NCBI GenBank assembly: GCA_034387635.1 | Contig: JAOANU010000004.1 | Span: 372,001 to 436,000, forward strand | DNA from: Rhodosporidiobolus odoratus | Lineage: Eukaryota > Basidiomycota > Microbotryomycetes > Sporidiobolales > Sporidiobolaceae | Direction of reading: 5' to 3' | Length of the DNA: 64,000 bases | Shown here: piece by piece, positions 12,193 through 22,613 of the stretch | Numbering within the stretch: position 1 is the first letter of the stretch | Layout: each line of letters begins with the position of its first letter | Translations under genes and position numbers: made by a program | Notes under the pieces: model-generated | Databases searched by the model: none | Told to the model about the DNA's origin: nothing | What the model saw: the letters and a program-made list of their open reading frames with translations, nothing else

Positions 12193-13647
12193 ATGCAAGT
12201 CCTACCCAACAGGTTTGAAGCGCCTACTATGGACCCGTTCGAGGCGTTCGCGACTTCAGATTGGAAGAAACAGCAAGCAGAGAAGGTCAAGAACACACCG
12301 CCCCCCGCACTAATTAGGCCGTTTAGGAAGCAGGATCTACCGTTGGTGAGGTATCTCATTGGGAGTGGGGTCATGGAACCGTACGTCGAGCTCTTCTTGC
12401 CGCAGGGAAGACGAGGTGGGGGCTTATCGAAGGTGGCCTCTGTTGAGGCGGGAGTCGGGACCGCTCTGAATAGACGCGAAAGAGAGCGCAAGAACACTTA
12501 CGGCGGTACTACGCACTGTCGCAGGTCCTCTCTCGCCAATCAGGTGGCCATCTTCCGTCCCCTTTCTTTCCTTCTCTGCCTCGCCACCTCGCACCTCCTC
12601 GTCGTCCGCTTCACCTCCGGCTACCCCGCCGTCTTGCACAATCTCCTCTTCCCTTCCTCTCCGAAAGCCCTCAATCCCGATGCGAAAATCCTGCAGACCA
12701 TTACGGACGGGGTCATGCTCATCCCGCTAATGATTGCGCCGTTTATTGCGCTGCTCGCCCTCTTCGAGATGAGGCATCGCGGCTTGTTCGAGAATGAGAT
12801 GAGGCGTACGATTGGGGACGCGGATGTGCGCGACATCGTTGGGTACTATGGGGTTGATCAGGCGAGCGAGGGGGAGACGGAGAAGACACCTGACGGGCGG
12901 GTGCAGCGCAAGGGCTTCTGGGTACTCGAGTACGATGGACGTCTAATCGGAGCTATCGCACTCGATGGCAGGAAGCCCGGTCAGGCGCTCGATTCGGTTG
13001 TCGACCATATCAAAGCGAGGGAATCTAGCAACAAGAAAGCCGAAGCGCCGCCTTCCTCGGAAACCGCCGAATCAGCCACGACGACTGCTACTGAGACTAC
13101 CGGCTCCGCCCATTCGCGCAAGCTACCTGCGCCCTCCCTGTCCATCACCCCGCCTACCCCCGTCAACGGTAGCCCTTCTACCTCTTACGCCTTCTCGTCG
13201 TCGAGCGCTCTCCCTGAAGGGACCCTCCACCTCCGCCAGTTTCACACCTCCCTCTCCTTCCGCTCCGCCGGTATCGAGGACGACCTCCTCGCCTTCGTCG
13301 CAGAACAAGCCTTCTCCTCTACTCCTCTCAGCTCTTCCGGCGAATCAAGCACTACTGCACCGCCAGCTGCGGAACAGGTCGTCTTTACCCTTCGCCCAGG
13401 CGTGCAGAAGAGCCTCAAGAAGACGTTCGAGAAGGCGGGATGGGACATCGTACCTCAGGGAAGTGAGTTGGAGGTGCAGCTTTCGTCGGCGGCTGGAAGA
13501 AGTGAGTCGGGGCTCGTGGATCTTGTCTGGCCGGTCAGTCTGCAGAAAAGGACGATGGTGCTGAAGAGGTCGGCGTGGGAGAAGAGGGAGAAGGAGCGTT
13601 TGGCGAAGGAGGCGAGGGCGGAGAAAAAGGCTGGACAGGCGCAGTGA
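12193..13647 (+). CDS. Membrane-anchored GNAT-like acetyltransferase-fold protein
   Basis: Two exons (12193-12380 and 12525-13647) give about 435 residues. The intron of 144 nt is a multiple of three with no in-frame stop, so reading through it also stays open; splicing joins GVMEP to SSLANQVAIFRPLSFLL, which looks right. The protein starts with a GNAT-like opening (ALIRPFRKQDLPLVRYLIGS). Two hydrophobic segments follow (about FLLCLATSHLLVV and MLIPLMIAPFIALLALF). The core strands come after (GFWVLEYDGRLIGAIALDG, LHLRQFHTSLSFRSAGIEDD, FTLRPGVQKSLKKTFEKAGW). Several fungal ER proteins have this layout of a GNAT fold split by a membrane hairpin. Substrate is unknown. The ATG at 12193 is the first in frame. 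Confidence 0.72.
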   Translation: MQVLPNRFEAPTMDPFEAFATSDWKKQQAEKVKNTPPPALIRPFRKQDLPLVRYLIGSGVMEPYVELFLPQGRRGGGLSKVASVEAGVGTALNRRERERKNTYGGTTHCRRSSLANQVAIFRPLSFLLCLATSHLLVVRFTSGYPAVLHNLLFPSSPKALNPDAKILQTITDGVMLIPLMIAPFIALLALFEMRHRGLFENEMRRTIGDADVRDIVGYYGVDQASEGETEKTPDGRVQRKGFWVLEYDGRLIGAIALDGRKPGQALDSVVDHIKARESSNKKAEAPPSSETAESATTTATETTGSAHSRKLPAPSLSITPPTPVNGSPSTSYAFSSSSALPEGTLHLRQFHTSLSFRSAGIEDDLLAFVAEQAFSSTPLSSSGESSTTAPPAAEQVVFTLRPGVQKSLKKTFEKAGWDIVPQGSELEVQLSSAAGRSESGLVDLVWPVSLQKRTMVLKRSAWEKREKERLAKEARAEKKAGQAQ

Positions 13648-14471
13648 AAGCTGTGGGAGTTGCGTCTCTGGGCCATATTGTCACAGTTGGATGTCGTGTT
13701 CGAGTTCTCGGGCTGTAAGACTACGCTGTAGATGGGGGTAAAACTAGACGCGACTTGCTCTTTCTCCTCCTTTCCCCCTTGCTCTCCCTCGCTTCATCGC
13801 GGCTCGACTCCTATCGCCGGAAGAGGAAAGGTGCGTCGTCCCTCTCCCTCTGACCCAGTGCTGCCAGGACAGAATGGAGCATTTGTTGGATGATGGCAGG
13901 ACGCGCCGTCTTGAGTCCTCCAACGGCCTTCTTGATCCGCATGTTCCGATTTTCCTTCCTCTTCCTGCCGCGCACAGATGGAGCTGTCCGTCATTCCTTC
14001 GCCCCGCGTTTTCCGATGGCCGCACGGGCAAGGCCAGACCGATTGGTCCTGGCCAATTCCTGCGAGAGGGATTTGCAGGATTCCCCCACTTTTTCTCCTC
14101 GGGCCTCGGGTCCCTCTCATGCTGCTCGTCCTGCAATCTTCGCGTCTCCTTGACCTCCTGTACGGAGAACAGGATTGCGTTAGCATTCCAGCAGTCTCCA
14201 ACTCCTGCCAAGTGTGGGTACCGAGTGGTGGTGATCCTGCGCAGGAGAAGGTGAGAGTAGAAAAGGTGCGGCGACTCTGCTTCTTCCTCTCTCTCTTCAT
14301 TCTCACTTCACTCCTCTCACACTCTCTCTTACACTCTCACGGTCTCTCCCTCGCTCCTTTTTCCGCCCACACTCGCTTATCCACCCCTCCTCGCGACCCC
14401 ACCTCTCCCCAACCTCATCACCACTACACTCGCTACCTTCCTCCCACGCACTCCCTGTCGACTCGATCAAC
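13648..14471. other. Intergenic, CT-rich promoter of the first CPL1-like gene
   Basis: About 820 bp. The last 200 bp before the ATG at 14472 are strongly pyrimidine-rich on the plus strand (CT tracts at about 14279-14412), a pattern common upstream of strongly expressed fungal genes. A GGCTCGACTCC string near 13800 resembles a tRNA T-loop but lacks the rest of a tRNA. No gene is called. Confidence 0.45.
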
Positions 14472-16116
14472 ATGCTTCGCATCGCCTCCATCGCGCTTTT
14501 GGCCGCCGCCTCCCTCTCCTCAGCCGTCGTCATCCCTCGCGACGCTTCGACCCCTTCCTCCGTCAAGCGCAACCTACTCGGCCTCAACCTCGACCTCGAC
14601 GTCCTTCACCCTAAGAAGGACGGCGGTCTTCTCGGCCTCGACTTGACTGGCAACGTCCTCAAGAACCCCGTCACTGGAAGTTCACTTCTCGACCTCGACT
14701 CTACCCTCGACCTCGTCAAGGGTGGCAAGCTCGTCGACTCTGCTACCTCCGCCGTGGTCGGGTCCAACGGCAAGGGCTCGTCTTTGGTCGACGCCGTAGC
14801 CGACGCAACGGTCGGTGGCAAGAGTTTGGTCAACGCCGACGTCGTCGCAGACGTCCTCAAGAACGGCAAGACTGGCACCAGCGTTCTGGGAGCTGATGTG
14901 GACGCGACTGTCCTCGACACTAAGAAGGGTCTTCTCGACGCGACTGCTGCTGTTACCGCCGGTACTACGGATCTCGCCGGTCTCTCCATCCTTTCCGGCA
15001 AAAATGCCCTCATCGATCTCGACATCACTGGAGCTGTTCTCGGTTCTACTGTACGTTTCCATTCTTTTCTTCAGTCTTGCAGCACTCTCTGTGGCACTGC
15101 TGCGATACTGCTTCTTCCGGGACCAGGCTGACTCCTAGCTTCTTTCTCCTGCCACCGCTTTTCTTCGCTTCTGCGCAGTGCACTGGCAACGCCGTCCTTG
15201 GTGTTCAGGCCGAGGTGTCTCTCCTCAACATTCTCCACCTTTGCGTCTGCCTCGACGTGATCTCGGTGCGTTATCGTCCCTCACTGTTCCGCCTGCACGC
15301 TTTTACTGACTTCCTGCTCGTCCTCTTCTTACAGCTCGGCGACTCCCACAAGAAAGCTTGCCCCAAGTGCCCCGCCAACTCTGAGGCCATCTGCGGCTCT
15401 GGTCAGTGTGGCTGCAAGTGCTCTGCTGGTTACTTCGCCGTGAGCCCTATTCGTCCTCTGACCTTCTCAATCCACTTTTCCGCTCATGCTAACAAGTCCT
15501 CCCTGGCCTCCCTTCCGCAGGACCCTTCCCACGGCTGCCTTCCCATCCAAACCTGCACCTCGACCGGTGGTCACATCCGCCGCGGTGACGACGGCACCTC
15601 GACCTGCCAGTGCCCTTCCCCCTTCGTCGCCTCCAGCAACGGCGGCTGCGCTCTCCCGGCCTCTGCTCGCGCCCGCCGCCTTGCTCGCAGCCAGGAGCAG
15701 CTCGCTCTTCGCTCTCCTGCCCAGGATGCCTCGGTCGTCGAGGAGGATGCCTTCAAGTGCCCGTCCGGTGAGCGTGCTTGCCCCATCGGCAACTTCGGTG
15801 GCTGGGAGTGCATCGACACCTCCAACGAGCTCGAGTCCTGTATGTCTATTTCTCCCCTCCGTAGTCAGTGCTGCCTACTCACGTGTTGCGCATCTACAGG
15901 CGGCGGTTGCCCCGGCGAGCGCTCTTCCGTCAACTGCCTTGCCCAGGCTGGTGCCGAAAACGTCGCTTGCATTGAGTCCCAATGCGTGATCTGTACGTGT
16001 AGCCACTTCTGCTAATGTGTCTCCTCTCTTGCTGACTGCTCCTCTCCCGCACAGCCTCGTGCTTCCCTGGCTTCCGCCTCCTCAACGGCCGCTGCATTCG
16101 CACTGCCCGCGACTAA
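14472..16116 (+). CDS. Secreted CPL1-like cysteine-rich protein (copy 1)
   Basis: Six exons (14472-15050, 15179-15265, 15335-15439, 15521-15839, 15900-15992, 16055-16116) give about 414 residues. A clear signal peptide (MLRIASIALLAAASLSSAVV) is followed by some 170 residues of imperfect Leu-Asp-Val-rich repeats (LLGLDLTGNVLKN, SLLDLDSTLDLVKGG, and similar). A Cys-rich half follows with CP.CP.NSEAICGSGQCGCKC, an Ala-Arg-rich linker, and the CPL1-like domain: FKCPSGERACPI, GGWECIDTSNELESCGGGC, QCVISSCFPGF. CPL1 of Cryptococcus is a secreted surface-associated effector of this domain family. Here secretion is supported by sequence; any function is inference. It pairs with a second copy 1.5 kb downstream. 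Confidence 0.85.
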
Positions 16117-17608
16117 GCGCTCTCTCGGTTCTCGGTTCTTCTCGGTTCTCGTCTCTTCTCGGTTCTCCTCATGGACATTCGTCGCATTTGCATTCCCTCA
16201 GCAGTATCTTGGCATACCCCGCTTCTAGCTTCAGCCCATTTCGTCGCCTCATTCGGATTTTCCCGCGCCGGACGCGCTGTTTTATCAATCTCCCTTCGTC
16301 CAACTAGCAGTACAGTTTTTACAGTTCCCCCCCCCTTTAGCAGTGATCTCTCTCCCCGTTTCTCGCCACCCCTGGTGTCATTGTCGTTACTTATAATTAT
16401 AGCTTGGGCATCGCTTTAGCCCCTTTTTACTTCGTTTGCCTTGTCTTCTGGCAATAAAAGCCTTTCAACCTCATCGTTCTCGGGGTCCTGCACTTACTCA
16501 AGAGCGGAACGGAGCCCGCGTAACCCAGGGGAGGTTGGCCAGGAGAAGACTGAAAAATGAAGCAGGAAAAAGGATGCCGACACGCGCCGACACCGTCCGG
16601 AACTACCTAGCCGCCCCTGCCCTTGTTAGCTCCCATGCTTATATCAGGCTCAGGGCTGCTCGAGCCGAATGAGGCAGAAGGTAATCCTGTGCAAACTTGC
16701 CTGGAGAGGGAGTTGGAATTGTTCATTTTCCTCGGCTTCATATTGCTGTTGTCCGAAGGAACCCATCCCTCGCACGGAGCTATCTGCGCATGTCCCTCCG
16801 CTTCTAATCTTCAAACCCACCTTCGTCCGACGGAAGCGGGGCTGCCAGCTCGGATTTCATCAGACTTACCGTAGGAGCTCTCCCGCCTGGCGAGGCGCCC
16901 GTAGGCCAATCCAGCGCGGACAGTACCGTCAAGGCATTGACTGTTCACCCTCTACACAACAGTGCGCATCCGCGCACGCGCTCACTGCAACTTGACTCCC
17001 TTCTCGTCAACTCGAGCTCGCAAGCCCATGAACGCCGAGATTGGCCACTTAAGCAGAGTGGACTCTACTAAGCCACATTATCGAACGTTTATGCAGCCGC
17101 TCGGCGTCTCTACCGCGTTCATTATGCGCTTCACCTCTTCCTCTCTGTCACCTTCCCGAAGCGGCGACCGGAAACCCAGCAGGCCGCCTGCACCGCAGCT
17201 CACTGGGATCCGGAGCTCTTGGTACAAGTACTGCACTAGTACTGCTTACCTTCTTGGCAGGTACGGTAGACAGACGGCGAAGTCTCCAGAACTTGGGACA
17301 CTTCGCTCGCGGAGAGCGGGTCGGCTGCTTCTCCCAGACGTCCGGACAAGTCCGGGCTCTCGCGACTCAACAGCTGGGGCAATGTCAGCTCTCCGAGAGC
17401 TTTGCCTCGACGCAAGCACCCCTGGTTACACATCCCTCTTTTTCTCCCCTGTTACTTCCGCTTGATCGCTTGCAACTCCTGCTCTGCTTACCTTTATTCG
17501 CCAACAAGGACCTTGCCGGACCCAACACTCGACGACTCGAGGCACCCCACGCTCTTTTTCATCACTCTCGCTTCGTCGTTTTCGCCACTTCCCCCACTCC
17601 TCGTCGCA
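16117..17608. other. Intergenic, 1.5 kb between the CPL1-like copies
   Basis: An AATAAA hexamer lies near 16452 and probably belongs to the first copy's 3' UTR. The region also holds the promoter of the second copy. Frames here are short and uninformative. No gene or RNA is recognised. Confidence 0.45.
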
Positions 17609-19102
17609 ATGCGCCTTCAGTCCCTCCTGTCTGTCCTCTCGCTTCTCGCGGTCGGTATTCAGGCTCAGCTTCTCAGCATCCCCCAGCTGGACATTGGATT
17701 GTTGCAAGGTGTACGTCTCGTCTCAAGCATTCTGATCGAAAATGTTCAGCTGATCAGCCCGTCGGGTCCTCGTAGGGCTCTTTGGTCACGGTGGGCCTCT
17801 ACGGCAACCTCCTCGGAACGAACTGTCAGGCACTCTCTGACCGCACCTCGTCAGAAGGCAAGATCGACTGAGATGCCCGTTATTTTCTTTTTCTTGCTTG
17901 TCTATCCCGCTCTTCTCGACCCACAGCTTGCCCGGCCAGCAACGTCGGAGTGCGGGCGTCCTTGCTAGGTCTGGTCAGGGTGTGCGCCTGCGTGAACGTC
18001 CTGAGCCCCGGCTCAGGAAATTCAGCATGTCCCGCGGTGCATTCTTTCTCCGTTCCCGGTCCTCGCTTGGGCCGAGTCGCTGATCTCGTTTCTGCTGTCC
18101 TTGATCTAATCCAGTGCCCGGCTAACGCATCGCCAGTGTGTGGCGGTAGTGGGACGTGCGCTTGCCAGTGCAACTCTGGATTCTATGCGGTACGTTACGC
18201 AACCTGGTTAGCGAGGGTCTCCTCAGGTCCCACCTTGACTTCTGGCTACTTCAGGAATGTACTGACAGTCCTTCCCACCTGCTACCGTCACTCCCCCTTT
18301 GTCGTTTGGTCATCACTCGCTACAGACATCCTCTGGCACTTGCATCGCCAACTCGCGTTGCCCGGCGCCAAACACCCTCACTTCGACCTCGACCTCCGCC
18401 ACGTGCATCTGCGCAGCAGGCTACGTGAGCATCGGTTCCTTCACCCTGTGCTTTACACTATATCTCCTTTTCCTCATGGCCTCGTGCTCACAGCAAATGC
18501 TTGTCCGAGCAGATCTCCGACGGCGCCGGCGGTTGCGCTCTCACACCCTCAGCTCGTGTTCGTGCGGCTCGACACCGTCGGTCTTTCCCCATGCACCACG
18601 GCCAAGCTGTCTTCGCCCCATCGAATTCCGAGTCTCGAGCTCCGGCATTCGCTTGCCCGGATAACGAGACTGCCTGCCCGTTGCAGTCGGGTGCGTTTCC
18701 TGTCTTGATCGCGCTGTTATTCGAGCTTAAGCTGACTTTCCCCGAACTGGTTGCTTTCCCTCGGATCCCTCTTTTCCCTCTCCCCTCCTTTTGCACCTTA
18801 CCGCTTCTTCGTGGCTTGTCCGCGATCTACTTCGACTCGACAGGCGGCTTCGAGTGCATCGACACGAGTTCGAGCCTCAGCGCTTGCGGTGGTTGTGTCG
18901 GTCTTGGCCAGTCTGGTCAGAACTGCCTTGCCATCCCTGGCGCCCTCAATGTGCAGTGCTTGGACAGCAAATGCCATGTCGGTAAGCTCACATCCTTTCA
19001 AGCTCCCTGTTCTCTTACGAAAGCTAAGTGGATGCGTTATGGCTAGGTTCGTGCTTCAAAGGCTGGACGCACACTCAGGATGGGAACGGCAGCTGCATCT
19101 GA
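17609..19102 (+). CDS. Secreted CPL1-like cysteine-rich protein (copy 2)
   Basis: Eight exons by my reading (17609-17710, 17776-17857, 17927-18036, 18115-18189, 18326-18424, 18513-18690, 18844-18981, 19047-19102). Borders were set by aligning to copy 1: CQCNSGFYA to CKCSAGYFA, TSSGTCIANSRC to DPSHGCLPIQTC, GGCAL to GGCAL, GGFECIDTSSSLSACGGC to GGWECIDTSNELESCGGGC, and GSCFKGW to SSCFPGF. The signal peptide is MRLQSLLSVLSLLAVGIQAQ. The product has about 280 residues; it lacks the Leu-Asp-Val repeat region of copy 1, so the duplicates differ mainly at the N terminus. The second intron uses a GC donor (GCAAGA at 17858). The intron at 18037-18114 is 78 nt and open, so retention would keep the frame. 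Confidence 0.8.
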
Positions 19103-19338
19103 TCGAGTCGCACGCTTCTTCCAGTGCTCTTTTTTCGTTTTCTCAGCCTGAGCGCATACCCTATACCCTCTTCCTGTTCCGCCAGTACTTTTCAGTCAGT
19201 ACATAGTCTCCGATTTCACCCGTTCATTCTACTTTGCTTTCGTCAACTGCGTCACCTTCATGTTCTCCCTCTATTCATTTCGTTCTTTGCCTTGTCTTGC
19301 TGACGCTGTAGCTCCTATCCTAGAATAGTCAACCAGAC
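19103..19338. other. Convergent 3' intergenic region
   Basis: Short gap between the second CPL1-like gene and the minus-strand gene that follows. Nothing else is seen. Confidence 0.35.
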
Positions 19339-21039
19339 TCACTGATGTATAGCTCCCTTCAACCTCTGCCCTCGTCGCTGGTCGTTCTTCGAAACAAGCG
19401 AACAAAAGCAAGGTAAGAGCCATTCGTCGGGAGCCGTGCAAATGACGCAGCGGAAAGAGCCGTCCTGATTCCTCTCCCTCGCAAAGCGCTACAAGCGGTC
19501 TCCTTACGCATCGAGCTTACCTTCAACGGCTGTCCGCGGCCATCCTCATTACTCGTGCCGGACTTCCTGCACCCTCGGAAGCGTCGCCTCAGCATGCTTC
19601 TTCTCCTACTCTTCCGCCTTGGCCTGCGCCTCCAGGTCCCATCTAGCCCTCAGCTCCTCAAGGGCCGCTTCAACAGCCCCATCGCGGTACTCCCTCTCGT
19701 CTAGCTCTTGGCGCAGAAGCTGAGGGTGGATGTGACGCCAGTAGGGCGGGAGAATGCGGTGAATGGAGGAGAGGAGCCAGAGAGAGGCTACTGACGGAGC
19801 TGAGGAGGCGGCATCAGGAGTGAAAGGAGAAGGCAGGAAAATGAGCTGAGTGAAGTCAGCTTCGAGCAGGGCAGAGGTGAGGGCTGACAGGCTAGAGAGG
19901 TTGAAGGCAGGATGGAGGTCGATCATTAGTCCGAGTGGGGACGAAAGGTCGTGCGCTTGAATGCTAGGAAGGACAGAAGGGTCGACTGCTTGATCGCTTC
20001 GAGTGTGGTGTCGGTCTGGCGCTCCTGCTTGGTAGTGAGGAGAAAAGAGTATCCCTGCACGCCTAGCTTCAGCTTAACGAGGAGACGCTCCTGCTTCGGC
20101 GCCATTTCGACCTTCTCAATCACGTCGCCTTCTGCCGTCTTCGTCGACGGCGCAGCTCTAGCCCCGCTTCCACCTTCGCCAGGCTGTCCAAATACAAGCT
20201 CCCAGCTCAGCAACGAACGAGCGGTATGCTCGCGCTGCACGACGACCCATTGCTCCTCCGCCCCGTCCTTGACGAGCTGAAGCTGTTCAGTCTGCAAAAC
20301 AAAGGACTTTGCAGCCTCCTCGGCGGTCGAGAGGGGTGACATCCAGGAGCGATGACGGTCGAGCTCCTTCTGCTTCTTGTGGCGATCGAGAAGAGCGAGG
20401 TCGCCGTCGACTGCTTCGCCCGAAGCGCCTCGAACGCCGTCAGCCAGATCCTCGCTGGTGTTGCCCAAGGAATGCTTGAGCGCCGTCTTGCCCTTGCCCT
20501 CGTGTCTCCTCGCTTGTGCCCCAGCACTGCCCTGCTTCGCTGCCACCGGAGCGGCGTCAACGACAACCTGCTCAAAGTCGGCTTCGACCGCTGCGACAAC
20601 TTCTCTCAGCAGCTGGCCTTGATTCGAAGGGCTGTCGCAGAGCGAAAGAGCGAGGGATAAATGCGAGTCAGGGAAGACAGCCGCGAGGGCGCGAGACAGG
20701 GTAGAGTGATTGACGAGCTGCCTGAAGAGATGGCGGGCGGGGAGAATTGCGGAGAGGCGGTCAGGTGGCTTCAAGAGAGGAACAGAAGGAGACAAGGATC
20801 GCACGCTGCTGCTTCGCTACTTCGCCAATCTCGAGACACTCCTTGCTTTTCGCTTCATGGGAGGGAAAGACGTTACGGGCGAGCTGGAACTTGAGAAAGC
20901 TTGTCATGACGATGGGCGCGAGGGTAAGAGTGGGCTGGTATCTGCGGCGGCGGGGGACAAAATCAGCACAAGCGTGAAGAGGTTACCGATAGTGGAGGAC
21001 TTGCCCGTGGCAAGAGCGATTATCGCAGGACTTCGCCAT
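19339..21039 (-). CDS. Unrecognised protein gene, reading frame uncertain near its 3' end
   Basis: A minus-strand model starts at the ATG at 21039 with exons 20987-21039, 20821-20941 and 19926-20768. It encodes about 340 residues (MTSFLKFQLARNVFPSHEAK, PARHLFRQLVNHSTL, EEQWVVVQREHTARSLLSWE) and stops at a TAA at 19926-19928. A second frame begins on the overlapping ATG (TAATG) and continues to about 19609 (LLSSIHRILPPYWRHIHPQL), then probably through two more small exons to a TGA at 19339-19341. Either an intron near 19850-20035 joins the frames, or the second is a separate product, or there is a frameshift. I do not recognise the family. The gene may also be continuous with the exons upstream to 21855. 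Confidence 0.4.
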
Positions 21040-21066
21040 CCTGCCCAAGTTGAAGACCACGCTGGT

Positions 21067-21855
21067 TCACTCCTCTTCGCCCTTCTCTGAAAGCTCTCCC
21101 ATCATGATGTCTTGCAGCGGGTCGTCCTCGTCATCAGACTCGTCCTCGTTGTCGTCCTTTTCTGGGTCATACCCGCGAAGCGGTTGTGCGCCGAACTCGT
21201 TGCGAAGATCGACGATATCGGCTTGGAAGTAGTGCAAGACGCTTCTGTAGTTGACCCGGATGTCGTCTGTTGCGGGGTGAACAAAGGAGAAAGAGATTAG
21301 CATGAGAAGGTCAGTGCGGCCCTTTACGGGCCATCGTAGCATCTAAGCAGGGTCAGAAGATGAAGGAGAGTCCGGCGCATAATCGACGAATGAGCGAAGG
21401 CTCCTAAGTGCGCCACTACAGCGAAGAAGGCGAAGAACCCACGGAAGTTCGCTGCCGAACGTGAGCTTGTCAGCTTGAGCCTCGCTGCCACAGCCAGCAG
21501 AGTGAATGGTCACGACTCACGGATCTTAACGTCCCTCGTCCTGTACGTGCGGTGCCAGCTCCGTGTCCTTTTCCCACCCTCCTTTGCTCTCCTTTTCCCA
21601 TTTCTTCCTGGGAAGCATCTTCCTCCTACGCCTACCCCCTCCACAGATCTGAAAAGTACCTCCTTCTCTCCCACCCTGCGTCGAGTTCGACTTGAGTAGT
21701 CGAGGGAGCGGGATTTTCTTGAGGCTGCTTGGGAGAAGAGAAGGTGTAGATTCGGCGGGCTGAGCTGGCTGTTCTGGCGGAGGAGGACGCTCTGGACCAA
21801 AGGAGACGGGCTTTTCTGCCTTCTGAGGCTTATAGCGACGGCGTTTAGCGGGCAT
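21067..21855 (-). CDS. Unrecognised nuclear-type protein gene or 5' part of the neighbouring gene
   Basis: The start is an ATG at 21855 giving a basic N terminus (MPAKRRRYKPQKAEKP), likely a nuclear signal. Exons 21660-21855 and 21521-21607 join in frame, and a third begins at 21451 (NFRGFFAFFAVVAHLGAF). The last open piece ends at 21067 with a strongly acidic tail (EKDDNEDESDDEDDPLQD). How the third piece connects to the acidic exon is unclear, because the best splice sites do not keep the phase. The family is unknown. Its 5' end lies about 300 bp from the left edge of the transposon candidate. Confidence 0.35.
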
Positions 21856-22204
21856 CTTTGACTTCGATTAAAGCGAGAAGAACTTGAAGGAAGAGAAAAG
21901 GTTCAGGAGATGCGTTTGCCTCTCCGGTCGAATCGGGTCTCCGCAAGACGACAAGCGAACGGTTGCTAGTGGCCATTACCGTCCGTCTGTCGGGCTCAAG
22001 GTTGAGACGCTGGTGACGGCGGCATAGAATCGAGAAATGAATACTGCCAGCCGGGCACGCCGCTCATACGGCGTCTTGCCTTGTAATGTGCATCGTCAGG
22101 AGTCGCACGGGAGACCACAAGGGAGCTTCGGAGGGCAGCGTTGGTCGAAGATCTACACGGACAGGTAGTGGAGAGGAAAGGCCTCGGAAAGGTCGACTGT
22201 TCCA

Positions 22205-22312
22205 GTCCTAGTCTGTCTAAATGGCTTGGTCCTATGCGTAGTCCTAGTCCAGGCCTGTTCAACTCTGTCTTGGGTAGCCCTGCTCCATTGCTGCAGGTAG
22301 GACTAGGCTGGC
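22205..22312. repeat. Left subterminal CTAG/AGGCCT motif cluster
   Basis: In about 110 bp there are several copies of a CCTA(G) core: AGTCCTAGTC, GTCCTATGCG, GTAGTCCTAGTCCAGGCCTG and GTAGGACTAGGCTGG. CTAG is rare elsewhere in the window. Related motifs recur inverted at the right end (30899-31053). Confidence 0.6.
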
Positions 22313-22613
22313 CGCAGCCATCCGCGCCCTACCTCATGTCCCGGACCTCCTCCTCCGCACAGCCGTTCATGCTACCCCTCCGCTATCCCGCGTCATTCGC
22401 TTTCCGCAGTCTTTCGACCTTCCGCTGCACTCCAGATGCTCTGTTGGTGCTGCCACCCACCGTCTACAGCCACCGCGCTGTCATTGCGCGATGTTGATCT
22501 CACCTTCGTCTCATCAGCTCGTCGCCTTCGCATTCTCACCGAACCCTCACCTTTGAACCTTACTTGCTACGCTACCTGCACCGCTAGATCACTCTCAACT
22601 CAGCTGCGTGCTA

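Noticed and set aside
13795..13815. GGCTCGACTCC near 13800 as part of a tRNA
   Set aside because: No A box or cloverleaf arms are found upstream.
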